Origin: Daedaleopsis sinensis | Lineage: Eukaryota > Basidiomycota > Agaricomycetes > Polyporales > Polyporaceae | DNA: 64,000 nucleotides | Direction: 5' to 3' | Assembly: GCA_033807695.1 (NCBI GenBank) | Contig: CM066303.1 | Location: forward strand, 2,542,001-2,606,000 | Shown: in pieces, positions 35,435 to 46,446 of the stretch | How positions within the stretch are numbered: the first letter of the stretch is position 1 | Layout of the letters: each line of letters begins with the position of its first letter | Notes under the pieces: model-generated | The model's database searches: none | Seen by the model: the letters and a program-made list of their open reading frames with translations, nothing else | Told to the model about the DNA's origin: nothing | Made by a program: the position numbers and the translations under genes

Positions 35435-36592
35435 ATGTCCGCTCCTGCTTTCGTTGGCGGTGGGTTTCCGTCCGCTGAAGGTGGGGCCATGGGGAACTCG
35501 ATGGGTTACCGGTGAGTTATCGTTCACGTTACTCTATTCATTGCCCGTCGCGTCTCCCTTCCTACCACGGTCTCATTGCTCTGTGCAGTGTGCTGCAGAA
35601 CGGCAGCGTCCCACCACGCGTCATTGCTCGCGCTGTGACGCCCTCGGACGCGCCGCGTGTCGGTCGTGTTGCTGCACTCGGCTCTCGAGTCCTTTCTTTC
35701 GTCGTTCGTCTCCCCTCCTACTTCGAGGAGCCTGCTCCCGGCGAGGACGATCCGTTGTCTCTACCCGTGTGAGTGCACATCGCGATCGTCGCCAGTGGGA
35801 TGATCTGATGCTCATCACTTGTTTACAGTCGTGTTCATCTGCCCGACTTCCAGGCTGCCCCGTGGGCACAGGGGAACATACTCAGGTGCGCAGGTCGTGG
35901 CCTTCCCCAGTATTAGTGGTATTAACGTGCATCTCAGTCGCCTCGGGGGCTTTGTCTCCTGCTACGGCGTTGGTGGCCCGTGGTTCTCTCTCTCTTTCCT
36001 CCCTCCGATCGCGTACTGGATGCCACTTTCTTCCGGATACGAGTGCCTGTACTTCCGCGGACTGCCGCTGCAGGTGTGGGTTACCGGCAGCCTGGGCGAT
36101 ATGTCCTTCGATCTCGAGGCTCCCACCGAGTCCCTCGTACTCCGCCTTCGTATCGATTTCATCCTTGCGACTGACCAGGAGGCCTACCGTCAGCTGATGC
36201 TGGTGGTCGGCGGTGCTCTGGATGACGCGTACTATCCGCAGTACGCCGAGGCTCTCGCCTTCTTTCCGCATTCGTCGGTAGGCGCGGGATCCTTCGGTAG
36301 TTTTGTCGGTCCACTAACGTGTTTTTTGATGTTAAAGATCTTCAACGGCGGCCTGCGCGATGCGACCGAGAGCTACAGCGCTACTCATCTTATGCCTCGC
36401 CTGCCTCTTGAGGCGTTCCAGCCCGGGGAGTTGGCTATGCTCGAATGCCTCGTCGTTCGATCAGTCAATGCCAACGGCTCCGATGGGGGGTTCCTGCTCG
36501 CCGAGCAGATGAGTCGTCTCTCATCCAACAAGTCGTTCCCCCCTTCGCGTGCACGCGTTGGGGCTTCCTACCCCGCCGAACGTCGTCTCTAG
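35435..36592 (+). CDS. Unknown 302-residue protein inside the insertion
   Basis: Five exons in phase: 35435-35511, 35589-35768, 35829-35885, 35938-36277, 36338-36592, with introns of 52-77 nt. The last intron has a CTAAC branch site and the others have standard ends. The protein starts MSAPAFVGGGFPSAEGG and has an all-beta look: alternating hydrophobic strands such as VARAVTPSD-like and RVLSFVVRLPSYFEEP, then GGFVSCYGVGGPWFSLSF, ECLYFRGLPLQVWVTGSLGD and SLVLRLRIDFILA, and a basic Ser-rich tail. No signal peptide, membrane segment or motif that I recognise. An OB-fold or capsid-like role would be pure speculation. It lies on the strand opposite to the LINE and has its own promoter-like region, so it is not part of the LINE transcript. 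The clean intron set suggests it is, or recently was, a real gene. Confidence 0.6.
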
Positions 36593-36775
36593 TGCCATAA
36601 GTTCTGATTTCAAGTGTTACTAGCTATGTTGTCTGTCATATCTTGGAGCCGTATGGTCCGGAATGTTCGTGTCGCTGTGTCTAAAACTTGTATATCGGTC
36701 TATTTTCTTGTGACGAATGAACCGGTCCTTTCTCGCTATTGGGGGCCATGATGTGGGGTGTATTCGTTCTCCGAT

Positions 36776-37162
36776 ATGGCCGCTCCTCGCCTTTCCTATG
36801 CAAGTCGCGTGCGCAGGCAGCGGGCGCGCATGCTGAGCGTCGCATGCGGCCCGTGGCTCGAGTCCGGCATCATGGCTTTTGTGGGCCGGTCGGCCCGCTC
36901 TACCACTGTACGCGTTCTGGGCCAGCTCCGGCTATTGCCGGCAGTGTCTTCGCTCAGAGCCATGCGGTCCTCACTTGTTGCTCGCGCGATGCTCGCATGG
37001 GCTCTGCGTGGGCATCTCGTGGGCGAAGGGAGTTCACAGGAGCGTTGGGGACTACTCTTCTGGCAGCACTGCTTGGTTTGCAGGTACGTGACATTTGATA
37101 TCGCAAGGGTGCCGTGCATTGATTTAATTCTCAGGTGGGAGGTCGCTGCGGCTGTCGCATGA
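36776..37162 (+). CDS. Unknown small basic protein inside the insertion
   Basis: Exons 36776-37083 and 37135-37162, joined in phase over a 51 nt intron (GTACGT to TCTCAG), give 111 residues; without splicing the frame also stays open to the same stop. The protein begins MAAPRLSYASRVRRQRARM and is Arg-rich with Ala/Leu helices (for example AMLAWALRGHLVGEGS). No family recognised. It lies 183 nt downstream of the 302-residue gene in the same orientation. A third open stretch, 37249-37416, ends with a protein-like GEYRVRFQFAVEGDYYFLSG sequence and could be another exon or gene. Real coding status is uncertain. Confidence 0.4.
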   Translation: MAAPRLSYASRVRRQRARMLSVACGPWLESGIMAFVGRSARSTTVRVLGQLRLLPAVSSLRAMRSSLVARAMLAWALRGHLVGEGSSQERWGLLFWQHCLVCRYVTFDIARVPCIDLILRWEVAAAVA

Positions 37163-37928
37163 TCATGGGTGCTCGTATGTGCCTATTCTAACCAGTGCTT
37201 TCATTATGACCAGACTTTTTAGGCTTTGTGGACCGCGTTTGTGTGCACATGCGTGCCCCTGTTGTCGCCCGGCTTCGCGATCCAAGCACAGCACAATGCT
37301 GGCCTCCGTCCGCGATAAAGTTCCCTACTTTAGATGGCGAGTATAGGGTGCGTTTCCAGTTTGCTGTGGAAGGTGATTACTACTTCCTGAGTGGGCTAGC
37401 GCGCCTGCAGCGGTAGCAATCCTCGTGTCTCGACTGAGCATCAGCTAAGGAGTGGTAAGTGTGTACGATCATCGGATGGTGTGGGATTTATCGCTCGGGG
37501 TTTCGTAATTCTGATGCCCGGTCTTATCACAGGGTTCCATTACGCCTGGTTATGTCCCTCTATCCTGGGGGTGCGGTCGGAACCAGGATGACTGGTCATG
37601 ATAGCGAGCATGGGTAATCGAGAGGCGAGCCGACCGATACTGCTCGACACATGAGTCCAAGTGTTCCTTCTGCGAGCAGCCCGGGAGCGCGGGATACGAT
37701 GGGGAGGACAAGCAGCTCTCATGTCTGTCGTCGGGTAAGTGATCCCTGGCCGCTACGTTTGTAATGTGTTGTTCAAGCGAGCATCGTGCAGGCATTCATG
37801 TGTGCTCTTCTACGGGATGATCAGAAGAAGCGGGGTTTCGGCATACATGAGCGATCATGAGGTCGTCAGTTAATCTGCGTGCTTCGGGCGCGGTGCAGTA
37901 TAAAGGGGCCGGTATGTGCACGATAGCG
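37163..37928. other. Spacer inside the insertion
   Basis: Holds the short open stretch 37249-37416 mentioned with the preceding gene. Otherwise nothing recognised. Confidence 0.4.
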
Positions 37929-38735
37929 TTATCTGTCGCTCCTCGTGGTCGCCCTCCCCTTCCTCATCCTCCTCTCCGCTAGCTTCCCGACCACGATGGG
38001 CTTGCGCCGTTGTCGTTGGGATCTCCGCACCGTCTCGATGTCCGGGGGCCTCTCCTCTTCACTCTCCCAGTCACCGTCCTTGTCCCGCTCTGCGCCAGCC
38101 CAGCTTTCGAAGGGGGAGTCCATGCATCCATTTCCAGGGCATCCTTCATCCTTCAGCACTACGTCTCCAGTGTCGAGGAGCTCATCTCCGTGCTCGCCAG
38201 AGGCGAGGGCATGCTCAACCGCCTTCTCGATGTCCACGACACTTGCGGCTGGCTCTACGACTCCATCGCATGGCACTTCGATGTCCACGATTCCTACGAG
38301 GCTCTTCGAGCATTCGTTAACGACCACGACTCTTGCTTTGCCCTTGGGCTTCAGGGTGATGTCGACGATGGCTCCCAAGACGTGCGGGTCGTACGTTTCA
38401 AGGGTGATGTCGTCTGGGATAAGGGAATAGAATGCAGCAGGTGAGAGGGCATACAGCTTGATTTGTTTCCCTATTGACAGTGTCGCTGGTGGTTTCGCTG
38501 CCAGCGTGTAGGTGTGCCTCTGCCTATGCCCGAAAGTCGCTCTCGATCCTGGTGCGAAGCTCCTCCATCTCGCTATGATTGGGGTCGGTAGTGGGCCTGA
38601 GGGGGACGAGGAGGTGGGGAGGATGGTAGGAGGCAAGGTCTCTTCGCTGAGCATCATTGGGGGAGCGAGTTTGGGGAGGCACGTGTAAAGTGGGTGGATT
38701 ATAAGGGATGGGTGGGCGAATCGGTTTAAGTACAT
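37929..38735 (-). CDS. Unknown 268-residue acidic/basic protein inside the insertion
   Basis: Unspliced frame with ATG at 38735. The first 90 residues are Pro-rich; a compact central part follows (KQIKLYALSPAAFYSLIPDD, LGAIVDITLKPKGKARVVVV, LVGIVDIEVPCDGVVEP) that looks like a beta-rich domain; the last 90 residues are acidic (GDWESEEERPPDIE) and then strongly basic (RRSQRQRRKPIVVG, RRMRKGRATTRSDR), which suggests a nuclear or nucleic-acid-binding protein. No known domain recognised. Same strand as the LINE, 3.9 kb upstream of ORF1. It could belong to the LINE, to a nested element, or to a captured host fragment. Confidence 0.45.
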   Translation of the reverse strand: MYLNRFAHPSLIIHPLYTCLPKLAPPMMLSEETLPPTILPTSSSPSGPLPTPIIARWRSFAPGSRATFGHRQRHTYTLAAKPPATLSIGKQIKLYALSPAAFYSLIPDDITLETYDPHVLGAIVDITLKPKGKARVVVVNECSKSLVGIVDIEVPCDGVVEPAASVVDIEKAVEHALASGEHGDELLDTGDVVLKDEGCPGNGCMDSPFESWAGAERDKDGDWESEEERPPDIETVRRSQRQRRKPIVVGKLAERRMRKGRATTRSDR

Positions 38736-39905
38736 CAAATCGGTCCATTTGTTCGTATTTTAAGGGGCCGAATAAAGATGGTCCAAAGTTGCGTGTTGTT
38801 TAGATCCTTCCACCCTCGCGTCTAGATCATCGTGAGCTTCTGAGGCGGTAACACGCAGCCAGTGCGCACGGCCGTGCTCATTATCATAGTCGTCGCGATA
38901 CTTGCCGTCGCTATCTTCACGGCCGTGACCGCGCACATGCTCGGGGTGTTCAGCATCTATCCTATGCCGAGGTGCGAGGTAAACAACGGCGACGACGCTG
39001 GTGATCTCCGCGTCCAGTAATTCCGTGACAGCGGCCGGCTTTCAGTAGCGTGTCGTGTGCAACGTACTAACGAGGGATTCTAGGAAGGTACCGGTGCACC
39101 CCATTTGGCAGCGGTTCAGAGTGCTTGTGGTGTAGGAGTGCTGATGGTGACCTGCGCATATCGTCGCCACTAGCCGGAGTGTGGATTATGTGCGTCTCGG
39201 GCTTGTTCTAGGTGACCATGCTGCTTGACTTAGGCAGGTCGTTGTGGCCCAGTAGGTTGCGGCCAGATGGTTATTATCAGCGCGCACACGCAGTTATTTA
39301 CTTAACAAGTGTGCTCGACTTATTGGATGAGGGGGTGGCTGTGCGATGTGTACAGTTCGTTTTGCCCAGTGTTTGGTTCGGCTCAGTATTAGGAGTGCGA
39401 CACATTTGTTTTATGAACCGGAGCGGTTTGGTGTGTCGCTTGAATCGAGCTTACTGGGTCGGGCGGTGGTTCGACTCGGCATTGGATCGATTCCAGCCAT
39501 GATCATCTTCCCACGTTCAGGTGTCCTCCCACGGTTCGAGAATGAACCATGCTCCGTGTGGTGCTCCTCGTGGGCACCATCGTGGGTGGGCATGTTTTAT
39601 GTAGCAGTGTATCAAATTTCTACTACTGGAGTAGCAGGTGCGGGCACCTGGGGTCCGCGAGGCGGCACTGGAGGAGCTTAGGGGGCTCAAGCCCGTTCTG
39701 GGGGCTGCTGGGGGCGGCAGTAGCATCCCGTTATCTCGTACAACCCGTTCCTGACACTTAGATTTGTTCCCTCTCTGTTTTTGTCTCATGAGGGGTTCGG
39801 ATATTATACTGGCAAGTCGTGATAGCCTGGTAGGTGTGCCACACGGTGTGTATTCCAGCTCATGGACCGTGGGAAAACCCGTACCACATGGTGGTAGGAG
39901 GAAGG
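38736..39905. other. Outer 5' end of the insertion
   Basis: About 1.2 kb up to the right target-site copy. On the minus strand it would be the 5' end of the inserted element. No ORF with recognisable features; no terminal repeat seen. Confidence 0.4.
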
Positions 39906-39919
39906 AGTCAAGGCCAGCC
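39906..39919. repeat. Target-site duplication, right copy
   Basis: AGTCAAGGCCAGCC followed by TTTT, matching 25634-25647. Left of it the sequence is unrelated to the A-B repeat; right of it the A-B repeat resumes (TTTTGCCGATCATTAAG). Confidence 0.85.
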
Positions 39920-41431
39920 TTTTGCCGATCATTAAGTTGCAAGTATCAGCGCTGCGCTGGCATGAGATAGATTGGAGGATCTCATGATACTTATCCTAGC
40001 GATCAAGACACATTGGTAGGCTCGGGACACCGCCATCACTCGAGCTAGTACATCGATGGGCAGCTTGAAGGTAGAAGCTGAAGCACTGGACCAGGAGAGG
40101 GTAGGAGAGGGCACGCGCTCACCAGCGCTTTACAGTATCAGCACCCGGATCACCGGACCGCTATGATTTACCCATGTTTGCTCCTGTGGATGAAGACCAG
40201 ATTTGAGTCGTTTTATTGTTCCAGCAGTGATTGACAACCAATCGATAGTGCATGCTAGCTCGGCGGGCGGTGAGTCAAAAAACAAGAGCATGCCTTTATC
40301 TCTCATGTGTACATCGATGCTTCTGGAAAACGGAGAAACTCGATAGCAACCACCCTCCCCTCCCCACCGCGCCCGGGCCCTTCAAGTTCGAACAAAATGC
40401 TACGGTCTGCATACTAGTGGACGTCACAGAAACGCCTTGCGCCTTCATTCTAGATCATGAAGCAACTGGGCGCTGCATACCGCCAAGAATGCCGCTGAGC
40501 CTTGAGGCAGCCGCGGAGTCTGCCCTCCATCCAGATCGGGGCCGTTCCTTGTTTGGCTGGCACCAGTGAAGGACAATTGCAACTTGCCGAACACCGCCGG
40601 GCTACTAGTCAGCCCAAGTCAGCCTCTCCCTCTCCCGTATAAAAGACTCGCGCGGTCGCCCATCTCCTCCTTCTTCAGTACCACCATGTCCTCTCTCCTC
40701 CGCCGAGCTCGTTTCTCTGAGTCCGCTCGTCGCCCCTGCCACATCATGGGTGGAGTCTTCGATGCGTCCAATGTCCGACCTCGGACGTTGGAGCGAGGGT
40801 GAAGACATCTCGCCAGTCCGCCATCACCACTACTACTGTGGCGGACTAGGGTGGACACCTCGACGACGCCTGCATTTGGGCCTCTCGTCCTCATCGTCGC
40901 TTCACATCGACGATGATTGTGGACGCTTACTCGTGTGAGGTATGTACCTAGCCACACTCGCTATCGTTCATCATTGCTCATATCTGTCCACGCTTTACCC
41001 TCAGTGTCTAGTGCCGGCCAGGATCGTCTCGTCGCTACAGGGATGGGAACGGTTACTGGTTAGTACACGACGCGCGGCATATCATGACACCGTCAACCGA
41101 GCGCCGCACGTCGTCTGGCATGGCTTGACCAACTACCATGTACGCTCCTCCCTTCCTTTGCATTTGCTCGCGTTCCAATACTAACCTCCACTTCCTCCAG
41201 TTTACTCGCGCATGCGCACATGGTCTCAGCCGCCCGTCGGGTGTAAGCCCACCTGGTGGCGTCCGACGTTCGCGGCGTGTCGCGCTCGGACCACAAACAT
41301 GCGTCTCACCGGAGGCGTAGGGCAGTGCGGTCTGTGGTCAACGCCTTTCCGGTCAAGCCATCTGTCAGGGACGGATGGCTCGGATTGTGCGGAGCGTGCG
41401 CGTCGCATTGCAAGGCTGAGCCCCCACATGG
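39920..41431 (+). repeat. Left A unit of the A-B repeat (nearly identical to right A)
   Basis: Matches 56275-57776 reversed with only scattered substitutions and small indels by eye. In A direction it has a TATA box (TATAAAA, 40638-40644), an ATG at about 40686, an exon ending GTGTGAG before GTATGTAC, an exon CTAGTGCCGGCCAGG to ACTACCAT between GT-AG-like ends, and the 230 nt distal block common to all units. Near its proximal end, on the opposite strand (39932-40114), a 60-codon frame contains LPIDVLARVMAVS, which resembles the start of an F-box. The distal block here lacks 11 nt that the right A copy has (around 41296-41304), which shifts the frame. Likely a decayed gene family rather than a working gene. 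Confidence 0.75.
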
Positions 41432-41939
41432 TGAGCAACATGATGTTCTTGGTGATAGAATCCGGGCTGACGTTTTCGTGTTACTAGCCTCCACCTACTA
41501 TGGCAGCTAGGTGCGTCAAGTGTAAATCGTCCCGTTGAAATGACCTTCCGCAGAGTCTTCCAAGGTAGTTGATTCGTATTGCACCCATACTAACAAAACC
41601 AGTGATGCGATTCGACGTTCGCAATTGAGAAAGCGGCGCTCGTTAGGAGCCTTTGAAATTAGCTAGCAAGAACCTTTCCATAGAAGAGCCCAGATCAATT
41701 GTATCAATACACTAACTGCTTCTATGCACAATCGATATGACACGGAGCCTTTGGCTAAACGGGTCATGCTCATTTTGTATCATACAACACCAAGCGAAGA
41801 GTCAGGCCAACCGTGAATCAGCTGAGTTGTACACTACTATACAATACCGTAAAGACGCAGATCCTACGTACAATGCAATGACAAGATGACAAGAAAAACG
41901 TACACATGTTGAGCATCAAGAATCGGAACAGATGGACCT
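41432..41939. other. Spacer, 3' side of F-box gene
   Basis: AT-richer than its surroundings; presumably the F-box gene terminator. Nothing else seen. Confidence 0.4.
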
Positions 41940-44116
41940 TCATCGCCGTCGGCTCATCACAAAGCAACCCTCGTACCCTGGTCCGTCCGGGGGACTCATC
42001 GTGTCCCTCCAGCGTCCAGAGATGTTCCCTTCGGCGTTTGCAACCATGAACACGCGGTAGAGCCACCGCCCTCTGTCACCGTCAACCTAGATGCGGATGT
42101 GAACAACGTCAGCGCGAAGCCCGGTTGTAAGAAGGGTAGGCATGAGCTCACGTATTCTTTCGACAGGCTGATCAATCCGTCGCACGGCCGTACCCTGCCC
42201 ACAAGGTTAAACTGGCCCCACGCAGAGTGACCCTGCACGAACACGAGCGTCAGCACTCGAGCGCGTGTCTGTCTATACCTAGGGGCGCCGACTACTCACC
42301 TCGCCGACGATGAAGATGTCAACAAGCCTTCCCTTCGGCTTCTCCGCGGATTTCTGGATGTTCGCCCAGCTCATGTATCGCACTTCGGGGTGTCCAGGCT
42401 CCCTGACGTCCACCCAGTCTTGGTCCTCGTCCTCCGTGATCTGAGACCCGTTGGGTATGAAGGCGCGCAAGCTGTTCCCAGGGGAGATAGCTCGGACGGC
42501 CGCCGCTCCAAGCTCCTCCGGGTCGTATAGGTGGTACTCGCGCAGCTTCCACAGATGGGGGTGGTGCGCGATGAGGCTCCGCTGCAGCACAGTGGGCGGG
42601 GCCCCGGAAAGCAAAGACGCGTACGAGGTGAACTCCGTGTACTGCGAGAACAACCGAAACCCGGATGAGTCGTCTGGTCACAGCACGGAGATGTAAAAGA
42701 CGGAAACGTGACGTACCGTAAAGATGCCTTCCCATACGCCTTCGAGACTGCCCGGGATGAATGCACCTGAGAACGTGGTGCCCAACGGTCGCGTCGTGTC
42801 GGCGAGGTGCAGGCCACGCATCCACTCCGCGTCCCAGTCTACGGCGGTCAGACCCGGTGCGAGGCAAGGAGGCGTCGCCGAAGGAGGCTTCGTGAAGGTG
42901 ACTGCATCCCACATCACGGACCGCTTGTTCGTAAGGGTGAGGTACGCAAGGATCGCGGGAGGAGCTGACGCCGGCGGTGCCATTTTCAGCGTGTGGGAGA
43001 AGTGCTTGACCGCAGAGGCGCCTCGGGCCCTGCGCGGGGGCGCGAATTCATTCCAAGGAGGCGAACAGATGTCGTACTGAGGATATACGGAATATGTTGA
43101 GAGGCATTCGACCAGAAGGAGCATACACGTGCAAACCTTGTGGGCGCCGAGGGCGAACAATTTCAATATACCAGACCTTTCACGGAAGACTTCATCGTCA
43201 TCGGATAAATAATCGTCTGGAAGAAGACAAGGTGGTGTGAGTTGGTGTCTATTGCACAAGACTGGAAATTGAGAACAGTAAGCCCATCAGAAGGCAGACG
43301 ATTCGCCTCCACAAACGCAAAGGTCTCGAAGTCAGAAGAGCGGCCGTGAGGCACGCCCTCTCGTCTACGACACGTGAAGACACGATTTCTGCTGCTATTT
43401 CAGCATACCAGATTGTGAAAGGCACGCAGCGTGATATGATTCGGGACCGTCTCTCGTCCCTCGACTGAAATAGGGGATGGCATACGACCGTGCCCAGCAC
43501 CACCAGCGGGTAAAAAGCGAACATAGTACTCACCTGGCCTCAGCAGGTACCAGAATAGCCATAGCGCCAGCGCGGACCGCTCATCATTCGGCGGCCAGAG
43601 GTCATCCCTGACCGACCACGCCGCGAGCGAAGCCCCGGAGGGATGGAAGAGAAACTCCTTCAGCCACGCATCAAACCCCGCATACTCCCGGAGCTGTTCG
43701 ACATTCTTCCCCTCGTTCTCGAGCATCATCAGATAGGCCATCCAGAGGATCGACCTGAGCGAGTCTCGGTGTGTTGGGCTCAGGCTGTAGGACGTCGCGA
43801 TGCTGTCCGTGCGCCGGCGGATCCGCTTGAGGAATATGCACCTCAGCTTGAACTCGTCGCACATCTCCGCGGCGTTCACGGCCTTGCCCTGATCCTCCAG
43901 CCTCTGCGCCGAGCAAGACACGTCAAATTTGTACATAAAGATGCGTGACCAGAGGTAAGGGTTCGCAGCCATGCACAGGGCATCGTGGGTCCGCCTGTCG
44001 ATGCTGAGGAACGCAGTAATCCCATCGGGCGGGCCTAGGAAGCTGTCGGTGGCGGCGAAGAAGGCGATGCGCTCCAACACCTCTTGAGGTATATGGACGT
44101 TGGAGAGGATGGACAT
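41940..44116 (-). CDS. F-box protein of the large basidiomycete family
   Basis: Probable substrate adaptor of an SCF ubiquitin ligase. Six exons: 44116-43534, 43216-43137, 43076-42717, 42641-42300, 42232-42152, 42086-41940 (third exon end plus or minus 1 nt), about 530 residues. The N-terminal F-box-like segment reads IPQEVLERIAFFAATDSFLG, followed by ITAFLSIDRRTHDALCMAANPYLWSRIFMYKFD, the usual start of this polypore family. The middle part has GILKLFALGAHKYDICSPPW and LAYLTLTNKR. The end has GHSAWGQFNLVGRVRPCDGL, RGRWLYRVFMVANAEG and PGYEGCFVMSRRR, also family hallmarks. Targets are unknown. Intron 1 is 317 nt while the other four are about 60-76. The phase at that junction (RPDDYLSDDDE) supports the model. 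Confidence 0.85.
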
Positions 44117-44538
44117 CGTTCGTCGTCGCTCGTCCCGAGTGTTGTCGTGGTCGCCGTCGAGGACAACGTCCGGAGTTGTCGGAAAAGGTCAAGTCGCGCT
44201 CCCCGCGTGCGGGCTGTGCCACGAGGCGCTGAGATCAAATCGGGATTTGATCATTGACACTGAGTCCCCGGCCTCGACTCCTCGACACGACGACAATCGT
44301 TCGCAGCCGCTTGGTAACTTAAATATAAGCAGGGCGAATTCAGTAGTTGTGTTGCATACAAACTAAAGATCTCACGACAATTGCAGTGTATATACGAGCA
44401 TGATATGATGGCAGACAGAGTCCCAGAGTTCCCAAGTCAACAGCGAACAGCCCACTAGCTAGAGGCAATAATAAATGGAAACCGTGAAGGTGCTAACGCG
44501 GAGCTAGGCTCAAGCACAGCCTTCGTAAGTCATCAAGG
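44117..44538. other. Spacer
   Basis: Promoter side of the F-box gene and 3' side of the next minus-strand gene. Nothing else recognised. Confidence 0.4.
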
Positions 44539-45935
44539 TCATGGAGCATAAGGAGGCGGCATAGACGTTGCTATGCTCATGCTACCCACTCCTCCGGATC
44601 CCCCAGCTTGAGCACCAGGCATCGATGGACCCAACGTAGAAGGGAGTCGCGCCGCCTCGGTAGTGTTGTCCAACGACCTAGCAGAAGTGGAGCTGTCCAC
44701 GGAGTGTGGTGCCGATGGTGCGTAAGAGCCTGACAAGGACGTGGACGACAATTGAGTCTGGGAGGCATCGGGAGATTTGGCTGTCAACCCGTAACCCAGG
44801 TAGCCATCGGAGTAGTATGACCCATCGGTCATCCTCCCTGCGACGCTTGGTTCGTCCGAGTGACTGACGGGATACGCCTCTGCGTGATCTGCTGGTCCGT
44901 CTGGGGGTGTTACGGCGCAAGGTTACAGAATCGGTACCCGTGAGCACCCTGACACGCCTGGATAGTGCGCCACTCACCATACTGCCCCGTCTTCACGTAC
45001 GCATAAGAGGATTCGTCGTACGTCCTGTTCCGCTTCCATAGCCACCATATACCGAAAACAATGGTGGCGAGCAGAACGACTCCGCCGATCAACCCGCCAA
45101 CGACCGCGCCCGTCGAGACTGCCGCTCTTGACGTCGCGCCTACCGTCGGCTCTGACGGTAGCCCCGAGGAGGTGGTATTATTCCGAGAGCCGCTGCTGCT
45201 ATTTGGAGATGGGTCCGAATTTGACGATGAATTTGAGGGGGACTCGGAGGCCGGGGAGGACGCTGCAGGAGCCGACGAGAAGATCGCGAGGTAGTCGAAG
45301 ATGTAGGGGCTGTTCGACGATGCACTCGTCACATTCACAGTGAGAACGTGCTCGCCGAATGAGAAGTAGTCGGACGTGTAGAAGTTGATGCCCAACCGGG
45401 TTTGTGTGACGTTCTGAACCGAGGAGGCATCTGTCGACGCGCCGTCGACCGCGTATTGCGCCGCAGCCAGTGGCCCGGAGATGTACGGGATCACGGCACC
45501 GTACAAGGATATTCGCGTTCCTGTGCAGGCAAGCAAACGCCGATCAGGATGCGCGATCGAGTCCTGACTCGGGCATGACGGGACGATCGCAATCGTTCGT
45601 GCTTGGTCGCGTTTAGACTTGTAGGAGCTGGCCCCATAAGCGGCGCCCGCCCGCCCCCCAGAGCCTCCAACATAACACACAGGACACTCAACTGACACTC
45701 ACCATTGAATTTATACGAGAAATTCCATCTCGGGGTCGTCATGACCGCCAGCGTCTGGCTGTACGCGGATACCTGCGCTGTCTTGACATAGTCGGACGCC
45801 TTGGCCGATATCACGTCCGTCACGTTCGCATACTGCGGGTTTATGTAGTATCGTACGCTCGTGTTGTCGATGACCTGCGGTGTATCTCCGCCAGCACTGG
45901 TCGACATCCAGCTGCAGTCCGGCGGCGCCAGCAAC
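44539..45935 (-). CDS. Single-pass membrane protein with extracellular beta domain, 5' exon missing
   Basis: Exons 45935-45703, 45520-44978 and 44900-44539 join in phase to about 379 residues. The extracellular part has many N-glycosylation motifs and two jelly-roll-like segments, ending FSYKFNGTRISLYGAVIPYI, a pattern common in fungal cell-surface proteins. Then comes a Ser/Asn-rich stalk, one membrane helix (VGGLIGGVVLLATIVFGIWWLW) followed by KRNR, and a Ser/Pro-rich cytosolic tail. Domain order resembles a mucin-like or sensor protein. The first exon, which should encode the signal peptide, is not found within the expected 60 nt upstream: the acceptor TAG before 45935 is clear, but no suitable ATG exon lies nearby. 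A hydrophobic stretch at about 46570-46650 (minus) begins with GTG, not ATG, so I do not use it. Confidence 0.65.
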
Positions 45936-46446
45936 CTAGTTGGTACTAGGAGCTAGCCCAATGTAGTGGGAAGGGCGGTGCCGTGGTCAGTCTTGGTCCC
46001 GCGCGATTAAGTTCGTAGACTATCGGTGAGTAGAAAACAAGCGTCGAACGAGGGGAGGTGGCCGTCGAGGGAAAAGACGTTGAGGTGGGCGCCACTGTCA
46101 ACTTCAGCAAGTCAACAGCGCTGATCAGGAGCCTAATTTGAATATGTACCTGCCACCCTCCGAACGCCTCGAGGTAATCAGCTCGGACGACTCATGGTTA
46201 TATGAGACCTAGGTCCTCTAGGGCAAATAACGCGGGGCTGACGCTAGAAAGCAACTACCACGCAAGAAGCGTATGACTGCTTCCCTGACTTTCATACATA
46301 GCACTTGACACAGGCGTATTTGGAGTAACGGTCGTAATAAAAAGCTCGGAATTGTGTCCGATTGAACTGGGTGTTGCGGGGTGCAGTTTCATAGGGCTCA
46401 GTGTTTTGTGTGGTACTCACTCAGCCCCTATCCTCACTTCAGACAC
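45936..46446. other. Upstream region of the membrane protein
   Basis: Should contain the missing first exon or a long first intron of the gene to the left, and the promoter of the plus-strand gene to the right. None could be placed. Confidence 0.35.

Larger units (their letters stand above)
25648..39905 (-). mobile_element. 14.26 kb LINE-type insertion (Tad1-like LINE plus about 5.9 kb extra)
   Basis: Insertion into the middle of an A-B repeat copy. On the minus strand it ends in A12 (T12 at 25648-25659) directly against the target-site duplication, the hallmark of target-primed reverse transcription. From the 3' end it contains ORF2 (30766-25802) and ORF1 (34028-31317), both on the minus strand. 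Beyond ORF1 the insertion continues for 5.9 kb up to the second target copy at 39906. That part carries unrelated ORFs on both strands and is too long for a normal LINE 5' UTR. It could be a nested element, a captured 5' flank or an extended LINE; I see no terminal repeats that would settle this. The uninterrupted right copy (56166-58700) acts as the empty site. Confidence 0.8.
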
